From Chrysoperla carnea (Eukaryota > Arthropoda > Insecta > Neuroptera > Chrysopidae), in assembly GCF_905475395.1 (NCBI RefSeq), contig NC_058338.1, positions 94,783,435-94,847,434 on the forward strand: DNA of 64,000 bases. The letters run 5' to 3'. Made by a program: the position numbers and the translations under genes. Below the pieces are notes generated by a model, which saw only the letters and a list, made by a program, of their open reading frames with translations, was not told the DNA's origin and searched no databases. This document shows positions 33,759 through 45,100 of the stretch, piece by piece (position 1 is the first letter of the stretch; each line of letters opens with the position of its first letter).

Positions 33759-35160
33759 CTCAACTCGAAGTCAACAAAAATTCATCCTTATAAATCTGTT
33801 AACATTATTATTTTATAGAAGAAATCACTGCGGGCGTAGTAAAAACAGATCAAAAATAATTTTAAAAATGTTTTTTAAAGCATGCGTATAATGTTATATG
33901 CCATTTCAAATAAAACTTTTTGATGAAAATATTTATTATTTTTTTAAATTTGTTTTTCAAAAACATTGTACAACCTGATTACACATCTCTGTAGTGGTCA
34001 GAGCCAGACGATCTTCTAGACTTTTTCATTAGTCATTTTTTAATTTAAGTGTTTTTAATTAATATTATATGTACTTATTAAGACACCCTTCTGTAATGAT
34101 ATATTCATGTTTATTTTGATAAAAGATTAAACAGAATCCACGTTTCAAAAGTTTACTTTTGAAAATAATGTCATGGCCATCAGAATTTATTTATTTTTAT
34201 ATGAAATTTTATACGTCAATGATTTTTTAATATAATAAAATATTACTTACTTTTTATTTAATTTCCATTGAAATCTTTCTTTTTGGAAAACTCTTTGACT
34301 CAATCATCTTTTTATTTGAATTTCGTCCTCAATAATAAATATTCATAAATTTTTAGTTTTAAAAATTTTCGTAATGGAAAAAGTTGCACGATTTTTACAA
34401 CAGCTCGTCAAATTTTCATCACTTCTGAAATGACTGCCAAAAACATTATTTATTTATGGTCAAATACCACGCTTGACCGTCGACCCAGGAGTGTCTGTTG
34501 TCTTACACCATGAAAATTGAAATTTCCACGCATTTTACTTTGATTAGTGTCGAACAAAATGATTTTTCCATTTTTATTCAATTATCTTCTCATTTGGAAT
34601 ATTTTCCTCAATGGGTATCTCTGATCCGTGTGCATGGGATAACTCACCCCCCCCCCCCTCCACCATTGAAAATCTCTGCACATTAATTTAAAATAACAAT
34701 ATATTCCGTACTCCCCATTCTCTTAAAGTTAAACTGGTTCGAAAATTCATACATCGTTGTCAATTTTGTTTTAACTTGGTCAATTTTCTCGATTTAACGC
34801 ACTTCAATTGCGCCATTGGATGCGTTTCAAAATCCAAACATATGCAAGTAGAACTAATTTAACTTTTTGATCCTGAGATTTGACCATAAATATTCGTTGC
34901 TTTTTACGTAAAAATTGAAATTATTGAAAACGAAAAGGATGCTGTTAAAGTAAATATGATAAGAATATCAATCAGAGCAAGAAACGCATTGCCGGACAGC
35001 GTTTTGTGTACTCAGTTTTTCCATAATTAAATAAATTTTCTTCCATTAATTTAAAATAAAAGCTGCTCAGAATTATCGAATTTACCTGAATATGAAACAA
35101 ATAATCAAAAAAATATATTTTTTTTACTGAACTCTGGAGAATTTATGTTGATATTATGAG
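33759..35160. other. No gene; low-copy repeat near 34330-34660
   Basis: GTGTCGAACAAAATGATTTT (about 34549) and following sequence recur diverged near 50930 (GTGTCGGACAAAATGATTTT), as does CTTCTGAAATGACTGCCAAA versus GTTCTGAAATAACTACCAAA. A C-run lies at 34648-34660. No exon was found. Confidence 0.4.
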
Positions 35161-35164
35161 CCGG

Positions 35165-35560
35165 GAGAGACAACGCGATTTCGGGGCTCTGGAGGAGTAG
35201 AAACCCTACGGACAGGACGTCAAAAATTCACAAGACGCACTCGATATTTGCAATGAGGGTACGTTTCCAAATGTCTACCAAATGCTTCGCATTGTGGCAG
35301 TTTTGACTGTGACAACAGCTTCTTTTCAACTTTTCATGGTCTCAAAGCACACTTAGACCGACAATATTTGAAGATCGGCTAAGCGGTTTAGCCTCGCGGT
35401 GTAGAGGTCGATGCAGTTTTGAAAAAGTTTGTTTTTTGTAGCTCGCAGAATTAACTCATTGAAAAAGTGTGACTGAATATAACGTTTTGACATCATAAAA
35501 TGTTCTCAAGAGTTTCTAGTTTTTATTGACTTTATGACCTTACATAATGAACAAAAGTTT
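35165..35560 (+). pseudogene. hAT transposase C-terminal domain relic
   Basis: From about 35250 the translation reads FPNVYQMLRIVAVLTVTTAS, the start of the hAT dimerisation domain. The remainder (RLKTYLR..ARLNGLA type) is recognisable only with stops and frameshifts up to about 35430. The flanking non-coding sequence (GTTTTTATTGACTTTATGAC, near 35520) is shared with the fragment at 59935-60270, so both come from one family. Confidence 0.65.
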
Positions 35561-36150
35561 TATCCCCTCTTCCTTGAATGATTCCTCCGGTACGGACCTG
35601 TTTAGGTTACATAATGCAGTAATCAGGTGGACATCAATTTGCTCCTTTGGGTACAATCGGATGCTAAAATTATTAAATTTTCCTCTCCCCAATACTATTT
35701 GGCTGCAAGGTTTGAACAAAACACAGAAAATAAAATAAATCTAAATTTTTATTAAGCGCCAAGCAGCGTAACTCTGAGCACTATATTATATAAGTTTTGT
35801 ATTCCTTATATTAAAAAAAAAAAACAATTGAATTGATACAAAACAAAACACAACAAAAAAATCATAATTTAATTTCAAGCATGTTCATTTGTTTTTTTGT
35901 TTTTTGTTTGTTTCTTAAAATAGTTTATTTTTTGTTTCTTTTTACGTACAAAACATTCAAAGTGTTTTGTTTCAACACTTCCACGCACAAAACACAATCA
36001 CTTCCATTTTATCATCACATTACAATAAAAAACGACACGAGTGTTTAGTCCAGACGAAAATTGTTTTAAAAATACAGTAAAAATTTTGGTTGTAACGCCG
36101 AATCGATTGTTAGTGTGGGTCGGCAAAGTCCTGACAGAATCAAAATATAG
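35561..36150. other. No recognisable feature
   Basis: 35561-35610 still resembles the 3' flank of the hAT relic (CCCCTCTTCC..GATTCCT). The rest is AT-rich with no gene. Confidence 0.4.
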
Positions 36151-36154
36151 GTTT

Positions 36155-36320
36155 ATAACTCTGATGATCTCACTTGTAGGGCCTGTATGAGGGACGATGG
36201 AACCTCCATACAGAATGTTTCATCTAAAACCGTAGATCCATCAATCCTGAGAGAAATTTCGACCTAGAAGCTGTGGCCTATCTGCGTGTCTACAGAATCC
36301 TATAGCCTCATGTGCTTAAT
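36155..36320 (+). pseudogene. LINE RNase H tail relic
   Basis: Translates in pieces to SDDLTCRACMRDDGTS and VDPSILREIST, matching the better-preserved relic at 52280-52450 (SDGPTCRGCMGG). This Cys-containing segment follows the RNase H domain in jockey/R1-type retrotransposons. It has stops and is dead. Confidence 0.5.
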
Positions 36321-36439
36321 ATAGCGTCTCTTACCCGAAGATGTCTCACCTTCGGCTGACAGGCTGTTCTTAATGAGAGCATAGAAGAACCCTTGGTCTA
36401 ACTGCTAGGGACCTATTTTCGATACCCCTCTGCGGAACC

Positions 36440-36760
36440 AAATTTAATTTATCAGAAAACTTAAAATTTAAAAAAAATCTAAAAAAGCAATTTTTACAGT
36501 TTTTAGAAGTGACAAAAAATCAGTTCTTTTGTATATCAAACAGATCTTCTAAGAAATTGTCTGGAAGCGATCTGAGAAATCGTTCATGGTATGGGATTTT
36601 GAACACAAAAAAATACAAAAAATTTGATTCATTTTGTTTAAGTAATTTTTCAAGATATTGCAAAATAAATCCAATATATATTTTTGATAGATTTTCGATA
36701 GTATCTCAAAAACTACTCATCTAATCGTTAAATGACCTACTTTTTTGTGTTTTTTTGCGA
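36440..36760. repeat. Family I-like degenerate repeat
   Basis: ATAGTATCTCAAAAACTACT and CTAATCGTTAAATGACC echo the units at 15430-16340, but weakly. Confidence 0.35.
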
Positions 36761-37365
36761 TTTTCTATATACACAGGGTGGACTATTTTAATGTATTATG
36801 GATAATAACTTATATTACATTTGCTCGTTTGTTCTGTCTCAATAAAAAAATAACTAACTAAAGTTGCAGAGTTTGAGGAGGGATATCATTTTCTGACATC
36901 AGATTGTACCTAATTCTCCGGGTTGCTTTAATAGTCATTTTAGATCCTAAAAGGTAAGAGATAGAAGAACACCTTAAATTAGAAATTTGATCCTCCATAA
37001 AAAAACTAACATTTTTTCGAAAATTGTTAAATTTGTTGAAAAGTAAAATTGTAGTTTTTTTTGCTCTATTTTTGATCAAACTTTGCCTGTCTTGATGGTA
37101 ATTTTATCTTAGAATTCTAAAGAAATGCAAAGTTGTTTAATAAGATGTTACCACTTATATTGTAGTACATTATATTAATTTTCTACTGTTGAAAACTAAA
37201 TAGAGCCACCCGAATGATTGAAAAGTGAAGGGAGGAAAAAGCTTGAAGCAACAAGCTGGGTATCTCCTTTCTCTCTTCCAAAATTAGTACGGAGGCATAT
37301 ACTACTAAAATGGATGCGTGATTTTTTATTTCGATATGTAAACGTATTTTTTAAATACGTTTTCC
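36761..37365. other. No recognisable feature
   Basis: No supported exon or repeat. Confidence 0.4.
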
Positions 37366-37369
37366 TTTA

Positions 37370-37700
37370 CCTTTTTGAGCATTTCGAACAATATAGCGAA
37401 GATTTCGGCACGAATGTTTGCCTTGAGCTCAATGACCTGAGGATTGCTCCCGTACACTTTGCTCTTCAAATAATATCACAAAAAGAAGTCCATAGGAGTA
37501 AAATCTGGAGATCTGGGTGGCTAATCAATGTCCTCTTATTGACATCAGGCGTCCAGGGAATTTTCGTGGCAGAAACTAAATGAATTGCGTTTCATAAATC
37601 TCCTGTGGATTCTCTGCTCCCCAATTGCGGCAATTTTGCTTATTAACACCGCCAAAAAATGTGAAATAAGCCTCGTTGGTCATCAAAAATAGCTTCCAAA
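37370..37700 (-). pseudogene. Mariner-like (DDE) transposase relic
   Basis: On the minus strand, NKQNCRNWGAENPQEIYE is followed, without the normal middle of the protein, by FPGRLMSIRGH, then frameshifted RSPDFTP.DFFL-like, LKSKVY-like and ELKANIRAEI-like pieces. This is the C-terminal part of a widespread insect DDE transposase. The jump from the N..W..ENP region to FPGRL shows an internal deletion, and there are several stops and frameshifts. Confidence 0.65.
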
Positions 37701-37789
37701 AATCAGATTCAGTGAAAACCAATCAAGTGGCGAAATGGCGACTTAGCGAGACTTTTCAGTTCTTAGAGACGGTCTCTTTTTACTTAGAC

Positions 37790-38310
37790 GGTTTAGTACG
37801 AGCACCAAGGCAATTTTAGATTTAGGGTTGAAAATATTTGAACATTATTTTCAACTTTGATGATGAATTTTGTTATAACTTCATGAATGTAGACAAAAAT
37901 AAGAATAAAATTTTTCGATATCGGCCTTGGTTTTCGAAAAATCGAAAGCTAAATAATTGAACAAAATTTTCAATTTTCGATATATTGAAAATTATTCCAG
38001 ATATCAAAAATTTTTTTCTTACTTTTCGTCTATATTTTCAAGTTATAACATAATTCAACATTAAAATTGAAAATATATATTTTTTTAAATTTGTGTCCCC
38101 ACTACCGATCTCGTACATTCTTAATCGGACACAACGGTTTTTTTTTAATTTACACCATCCATCTAACGTTTTCCCATAAAACCAATGTTAAATATGTCTA
38201 ATTTTGAAGTCATTTATTTATTTAAATAATTTTACAACCCCCCCCCTTAAAATTTTAAGAATTGATTTAGACTTAGTCCAACTTTATATAAAAAAATCAA
38301 GCTTTTATCT
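37790..38310 (+). repeat. Family C repeat, near-complete
   Basis: GTTTAGTACGAGCACCAAGG, AACTTTGATGATGAATTTTG, CACTACCGATCTCGTACATT, TTTATTTATTTAAATAAT and AGAATTGATTTAGACTTAGT. It lies just downstream of Raf. The nearest minus-strand AATAAA hexamers to the Raf stop (38213-38222) are within it, so the repeat could supply the polyadenylation signal. Confidence 0.7.
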
Positions 38311-38525
38311 TCACTAGTTAAAGTTATTAAGTTTATGTTTACATACCGACCACTAAAGATAGCGCATCCTGTATAAGTGCTAACATCTTACTGAACAACT
38401 CCGTATCTATAAGCACCAAGCAGATCGAAATTCAATAGAAATATTTCACAATTTTTCGTCTGGGCAACACAAGAGAAAAATAAAAAAAAATTTAAAAAAA
38501 AAAAAAACGAAAGAAAATATCACAA

Positions 38526-39157
38526 TTAAATGTTCCCTGTTCCCGATGTAAAAAATGAAAAATTATTTGATGGTCCAAAATTTAATGGTGTTTTTGGACT
38601 ATTACAAGCGTATAAAAAATCATCGGATGACGGTGATGTCCTATGTAAGTTCGGTTCAGATGCTGAACGATGAATTTTTGGTAAATTTCGTATTAAACCC
38701 TCCAACGAGACTAAAATCTGTCGGAATAATGGACGATCATCACGATTAAATTTAATACAATCTTCAACTAAACGTTTTAACGCTTTCGGTGCATCCGATC
38801 GTATTTTATCTAAATCAGGTCGTAAATAACCACGTCCCACCATAAATAAGATTTGATCTTTGTTGTTTATGTTCGTGTATGGTAATTGGCCGGTTAGCAA
38901 TTCATATTGGACCATACCGAATGCGTAGACATCCGATTGAAAACTGTACGGGTTACCAATTGACATACGTATCACTTCGGGAGCCATCCATAGAATTGAT
39001 CCGGATGGTTGATGGGACGATGTAGAATCAGACCAACCAGTTTTCGCTGTTGCTAGACCAAAATCACCTATTTTCACTGTCATGTCGTCATGTAAAAATA
39101 TGTTGTTTGACTTCAAATCGCGATGGATGATACTTTTCGCATGTAAGTAATCCATAC
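38526..39157 (-). CDS. Raf: Raf coding exon 4 (kinase C-lobe and tail)
   Basis: Acceptor TTTGCAG|GTATGG completes the Gly of [10 protein letters not shown]. It carries the catalytic loop, activation segment, [25 protein letters not shown], the C-terminal 14-3-3 site and a final FFTSGTGNI before TAA at 38526-38528. Confidence 0.95.
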
Positions 39158-42100
39158 CTGCAAACAAATTTCAGAAATTAAAATCAAATAAGATAAATTT
39201 TTTATGCCTATGAAGAATTTCGAATAAATCCTTTTTACTTTGTCACATAATTGAAGTAAAGGACTTAACTCGATTGCTTTGCACCTAAACCTACAACTTA
39301 CACTTAAATACAGCCCATGTACCTTCCCTAAAAGTACAACGCGAATTTTGAGGGTATGATCGAAGTCACGGACACGATTGAAAGCAAATAAAGATATACA
39401 GAGTGCTTTTTTAAGTTGACAACTCGAAAAATAACATATCGATAAAAATGTTTCAAACGAAAAATCCTGGGTGTGTGGGCGCACATCTTACGCAGACATT
39501 AAACTTAACCTAGGATTTCAAGCTCAATGAAAAGCTCATCCTATTCCATAATTGGTAATCGAAAGATGAAAACTTTAAATTAGAAAGTTGTTATTGATTA
39601 AAAAGTAACATTTTTTGTTTGAATTATTTTTCTGCAAACCGTACAGTTTAGACAAAAATGGACTGAAAAGTTTTACCCAAAATTGTTTTTTCGTACAAAA
39701 TTGTTATTTCGCAAAATTGTTTCTGCGTAATCTAGGCACTCTTTGAAAGAAATTTTCCCATAAATCCAATAAAATGGTTTGTTTTTCTATAAAAACCATT
39801 ATTGTTGAAATTGAATGAAGAGACGCACAAAAAGCTAGTTTTTTGCTATTAATTTCTGTCTAAACTATTCGATTTACAAAAAAATGTTTCAAACAAAAAA
39901 TTTTTGCGTTTTTATAAAGAACAACTGTCTAATTTAAAGCGTTCATCTTATGTTTGCCAGTTATGAATAAGAGTGAGATTATAATTGAACCTGAAAACTT
40001 AAGTCAAATTCGATGCCGGTATAACATGTGAGCCTTTGAAACTAACATTTTTCGTTTGAAGCATGTTCTTCGATTAAATTTATTGAGTTTCAAGCATATG
40101 TCTACTTAAATAAAACATCCTGTATAAATCGGCAGTTGCAAACAGGACCATGTTTAACGTGGGTATATAAGGACAACGAAGCCCATTTTCGTGTGTAAAA
40201 CGTGATTTGACAGATAGAGCACCCCATTTTTTATGTCTATGGTTATGTCATTAGTGACATACAGAAAAGAGGAAATACTCTGTCAGGAAATACAAAATAT
40301 TTTATTATTAATTAAGTTTAACGTTTATTTATTGGATAAGTTTTTCGGCTTAATTAATGTGCTAATTAGATAATTATTAAATGGCGTTACCGCATTTCGT
40401 ATCATTTTTTAAACTGCCTACGGGCGGAAAATTTCTTAATCCGCCTCCGGGTTGATCACTGAGTATTTTATTGAATTTTATATGAAATTTGGAAGTTATT
40501 AAGCTTTTAGCCCATGAAAATAATAAGTGAAATTTACAAAATTAAAAAAAACTCCGATAAATTTTTCGGCTACGGAACCCTAAACTCTCATTTGAAACAT
40601 AGCTAAGAACACTTTCCATTAAATTACCTTTCAAACAAAACCAAAAAAATCAAAATCGGTTCATCCGTTTGGGCGCTTCGATGGCACAGACAGACAGACA
40701 CACACACATAGCCAACAAACTTATAACAACCCCTTTTTTAGTTCGGAGGTTTAAAAAAAAACATGCTTACCTTGAGCGATTTGCCTAGCGATTTCAATCA
40801 CCATCAACAACTCAAATTTATTCTCATAAACATGCAAATGTTTATATAAACTTGAACTTTCGCACCATTGTGTAACGATCGCAAGTTCTGGCTTGCTCAC
40901 ACATCCCATAAATAACAAAATATTTACATGTCGTGTCTTCCGTAACACACTCACTTCATTCTTGAACGCTTGTAATTGAGCTTGTGTAGGATTCTTAACA
41001 TTCAACGTCTTCACTGCAACGGGCCCATGCCAATGTGCTTTGTACACAGTTCCAAACGACCCGGAACCAATACGTGGACCTAATAGAATTTCATCGGCTG
41101 GTATTTCCCAATCTTCAATACTTTCACGTGGACCTAACAACGGTTTACTTTCGTCTGCACTACGTGCACGAGGTCGTCGAGTTTTATTTGATGTTTTTGG
41201 TGATTGATTTGTGCTCCGTGTATGCTGTGGTAATGTTTCATCACTTGTTTTTCGTGAACTATTTGCACTGCCATGTTTGCTAGATCCAGTTGGTGTACTG
41301 GCCGGTGTGTAGTCACCACCTTCAACGGTGTTAGCACCTGGATAACGTGATGATGAAGATGTGCCACGATCATTGTTACTTGGATTTCTAGCTAAATTTA
41401 CACAGACATTCGGTGCGGAACTCGATCGATCACCGTGCGCTAGGCTTCGTGGATGTCGGACAGGTCGATTTGATACTGGCACATGTAAACTATTCGGTGA
41501 TGGTTGTTCGGCTAATAATGCTTGATAATATCTATCCACTAAATGATCCTGAAAATATTTTATTTCATTAACATACAAATTATAAAATCCGAAAGAAATT
41601 TGAGAATTTTTTGTAGAACATCATACATTTGAGTTAGGTAAATCTACCGGATTTTGATAATCAATTCGGAAAATTTTGGGAGAAGAGCAATTATTTCTTT
41701 CGTTGTAAAAAACAGGGTTTGAAACAATTTATCTCTACATTGTTTTCTTTGGTGACGATTTCTTGAATAACTCTGCTTCTATTGATCGGATTGAGGCGAT
41801 TAAAAAAAAGAATTGTTTATTATGAATTTCTGCATCCATATTGCCTGCTTAAACTCAAGAAAACACTAGTAACCTCATATTTACAATTTTTTTTTTTTTT
41901 TTTTTTGACGACTTTTCGAAAAATTAAGGAATTGAGTTGAAATTCTGGAAAAGGATCTAACTTATGATCATAAAAAAGTGTGGTTAATTTTATCCCGGTA
42001 GATAACATCAATTTTGAGAAAAACGACTCGTACAGATCAGGCAAATCATTGGAATTTAACTTTTTTTTTTGCAGGTTTTTTTTCAAAACCTGCAATTTTC

Positions 42101-45100
42101 AAATGCAATTGATTTAGAAAATTGGTGTAAAATATTCCTAGAGTTTTCATTTATTATCTTTGAAAAAATTTTTCGAAGTCGACGTTGGTCGTGTTCCGAT
42201 CGACCAATCGAAATTACCTTCTAGACATTACTAAACTTTTATCATTAGGAATAATTTGATATAAAAATTTTGTATTATTTATATAGAATAAAAAAATTTT
42301 TCTTCCCGTTGTGTCCAAGTTTTTCCGATGAACCCATCGTAATAAGGTCTTATAGTTATTCAATCAGTATATAATAAAGAATGCATTTATTACAAAATGC
42401 GCGGGTCAGACGCCAAAAAATTTTCAGTTATAAAAAAATTTTTCGAAGTCGATTTGGTCGTGTTCCGATCGACCAATCGCAATTCCTTTCTAGATATTAC
42501 TAAAGTGCATCATTAGAGATAATTTTATATGAAAATTTCGGATTTCAAAACAAAATTACGTAAATTTTTTTAATACTTTATTAAATACACGGAGAATTTT
42601 TTTTTCTTATTTTTAGTTATTAACTAGTCGGAACTATAACTACACCGTACAGAGAATTTCGTATAAACATGAGAGGAGAATAAATTTGTCTGCTAGCTTC
42701 TGTTCACTTAATTTTATTGCAAGAATAGTGATAAAAACGAAAAATCGAAATTAAACGAGTTCAAAAAAGCCAATAGCGAGATTTTCTAGGATTTTGGTTA
42801 TGTTTTAGAGGGTGGAATGCTTCGTCGCTTAAATTGGAATATTTTAACTGAACTTCTACATCAATTAGCAATAATTGAAGAAAATAGGTGTAAATATATT
42901 TACCTGATGACACAGTGCTGGAACACCACTAAAACATCGCTGATGAAAACGATAACCACACGTACGACAATAGAATCCTTGGAACAATAATCGTCGACAA
43001 CATTCACAAAACGCTAACGAAAAGAATGTCTTTCGCACAAAATTATGTGATATACTTGTGGCAACCGGAAACCGATCCAATATTTTAACCGTAATCTCAC
43101 AACAATCTAACGTTGATATATCAATGTCCCATGGTATTCGTAAACCACAATCACGTTCATCACCCCGATACACACTACACATCTGCCATGTTAAATTACG
43201 TAGCTTCATTGGTTTTGCTAATGCCTTCTTTAGACTCATGCCAGCACGTACTTGGACCATGGTACGTTGTTGATTTGGTAGATGGGCACGTAAAAATAAC
43301 TTTTGAGAACCACTCATGTCCATTTCATTGTTTGATGTTGTATCGCTTGCACCCTTCAAAATGGAAACAAATTTTTTTTAAATTTAATTTTGTTTTCCCA
43401 CTTTACAAATCATGTTTAAAGATAAGGCTTATTAGGAAGCCGTCATAAGTTACAGTGGGGTAAATATCAGCATCTTCTCAGATAGTCAGGCCGCTCTTCG
43501 GATTTCAATCGAGGATACTCTCTGAATGCTTCGGGAACTGAATAACACAGTTAGGCTAATCTGGTACCGGGCCACTTTAGCGTTAAATAGAAGTGAAGCA
43601 GCGGACTCCTTGGCACAAGAAGGGTCGTTCCAAACGCCCCTGAACCCTTCATTTTCATAGCAAGAAGTTCCGTAATTTACCGAATCGATTTTTGTGTGGC
43701 GTCTGTCCAGGATCCTATAACTACCCTGTATATATGAAAAATATATATCAAGGTATACTAAATTTAGTCCCAAGTTTTTAGTGCTTAGAAATATTGATGA
43801 TACGAAACAAAATTGTAGTATAGTTGTTCATAAAATCAACTAATTAGTCCAGTACCGGTTGTCTGTCCGTATAACTCAAAAACGAAGAGATATTGGGCTA
43901 AAACTTTTGAGTTCGTAAATGAGCAACATGAGTCAATTGGGTCTTGGGTTCGTAGGACCCATCTTGTAAACCGTTAGAGCTAGAACAAAAGTTTAAATGT
44001 AAAAAATGTTCCTTATAAAAAAATTAACAATTTTTGTTTTAAACATTTTTTTCGTAAACATTTAAAATAGGGTAGAAAAATTATATAATATGTATACAGA
44101 TATTGCATAAATTTTAAATTTATACGTTACATATATTATGTATGTGTTTGTTTATTACTATATCCACTGGGGAAGTAGAAAAAAGATATTCTTATTACTT
44201 TGTGTGTAAGAGTGACCATCTTTCTTAACGAAATCAACACTGTCTATGCATGGTATTTCAACAATTAACGCAGTCTATTGTTTGTTTTCACTTGAGGCCG
44301 TCACATTAAGATACCAGACTTTATGGCTATTCGAAAGGATTCTGTAAAATACTTATGGGGAATAGTTCTTCGGATAAAAAGGATAATTTACAAAAAATGA
44401 AAGTTACGAAAATCCAGTTTAATTTACTATTCACTCATCATGTGATATATTGGACTATATTTTAAGAACTATGCATTTAATCATCATGTGAATCTGAATT
44501 TCAGATTTTTGGATCAAAATTACATCATAAAAAGAATTCTAGCGAAATTGCAAATGGAATTTTTGTTTGTTTCAGAATTTGATAAAACTCGGTATATAGA
44601 GTTATTTTGATCTATAAAATTCGAAAATATAGTTTATTTGACGATTGGTAGACTATTTTTTATGGTATCAATAGAAATTCTAGATGAAGTATCAGATTTT
44701 GAAGAGTATTTGATGATACTTCGAGAATTATCCATTTAGTCATCAAATGATCTGGATTTTCGGGTCTTCTTTACCCAATAAATTATAAAAGTTGAGGCAA
44801 CAAATGTTTTGAATTTCTTGGAATCTTGGCTTGGTTGGTGTATTTTATTCATAAGACTACGTAATATAGGTAAAGTTTAGGCTAGGTACTATAATTCTAA
44901 GATGATTTTTAACGACACATTATGTAAAATTGACGATATAACAAATTAATTTGCATTTTGCAATCTTTTGAAACGTAGTACCGATAATACCCATAAAATT
45001 CTAAAAAAATTGACGATAAAATTCCAAATATGTTGGTAACATCGAAAAAAAAGCATACAAAGTTGCTTGTAATTTAGAAAAAAATCATTGCATAAGGTGA

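Noticed and set aside
37218..37583. 121-codon plus-strand frame
   Set aside because: Antisense to the mariner-like transposase relic. The minus strand gives the recognisable protein.
39113..39484. 123-codon minus-strand frame in Raf intron 3
   Set aside because: It overlaps the exon 4 acceptor and has no recognisable domain. It is better explained as intron plus family H repeat.
40751..41578. Using the ATG at 41578 or the open frame edges as Raf boundaries
   Set aside because: AG and GT borders at 41548 and 40771 give in-phase joins that restore the conserved Raf sequence. The outer codons are intron.
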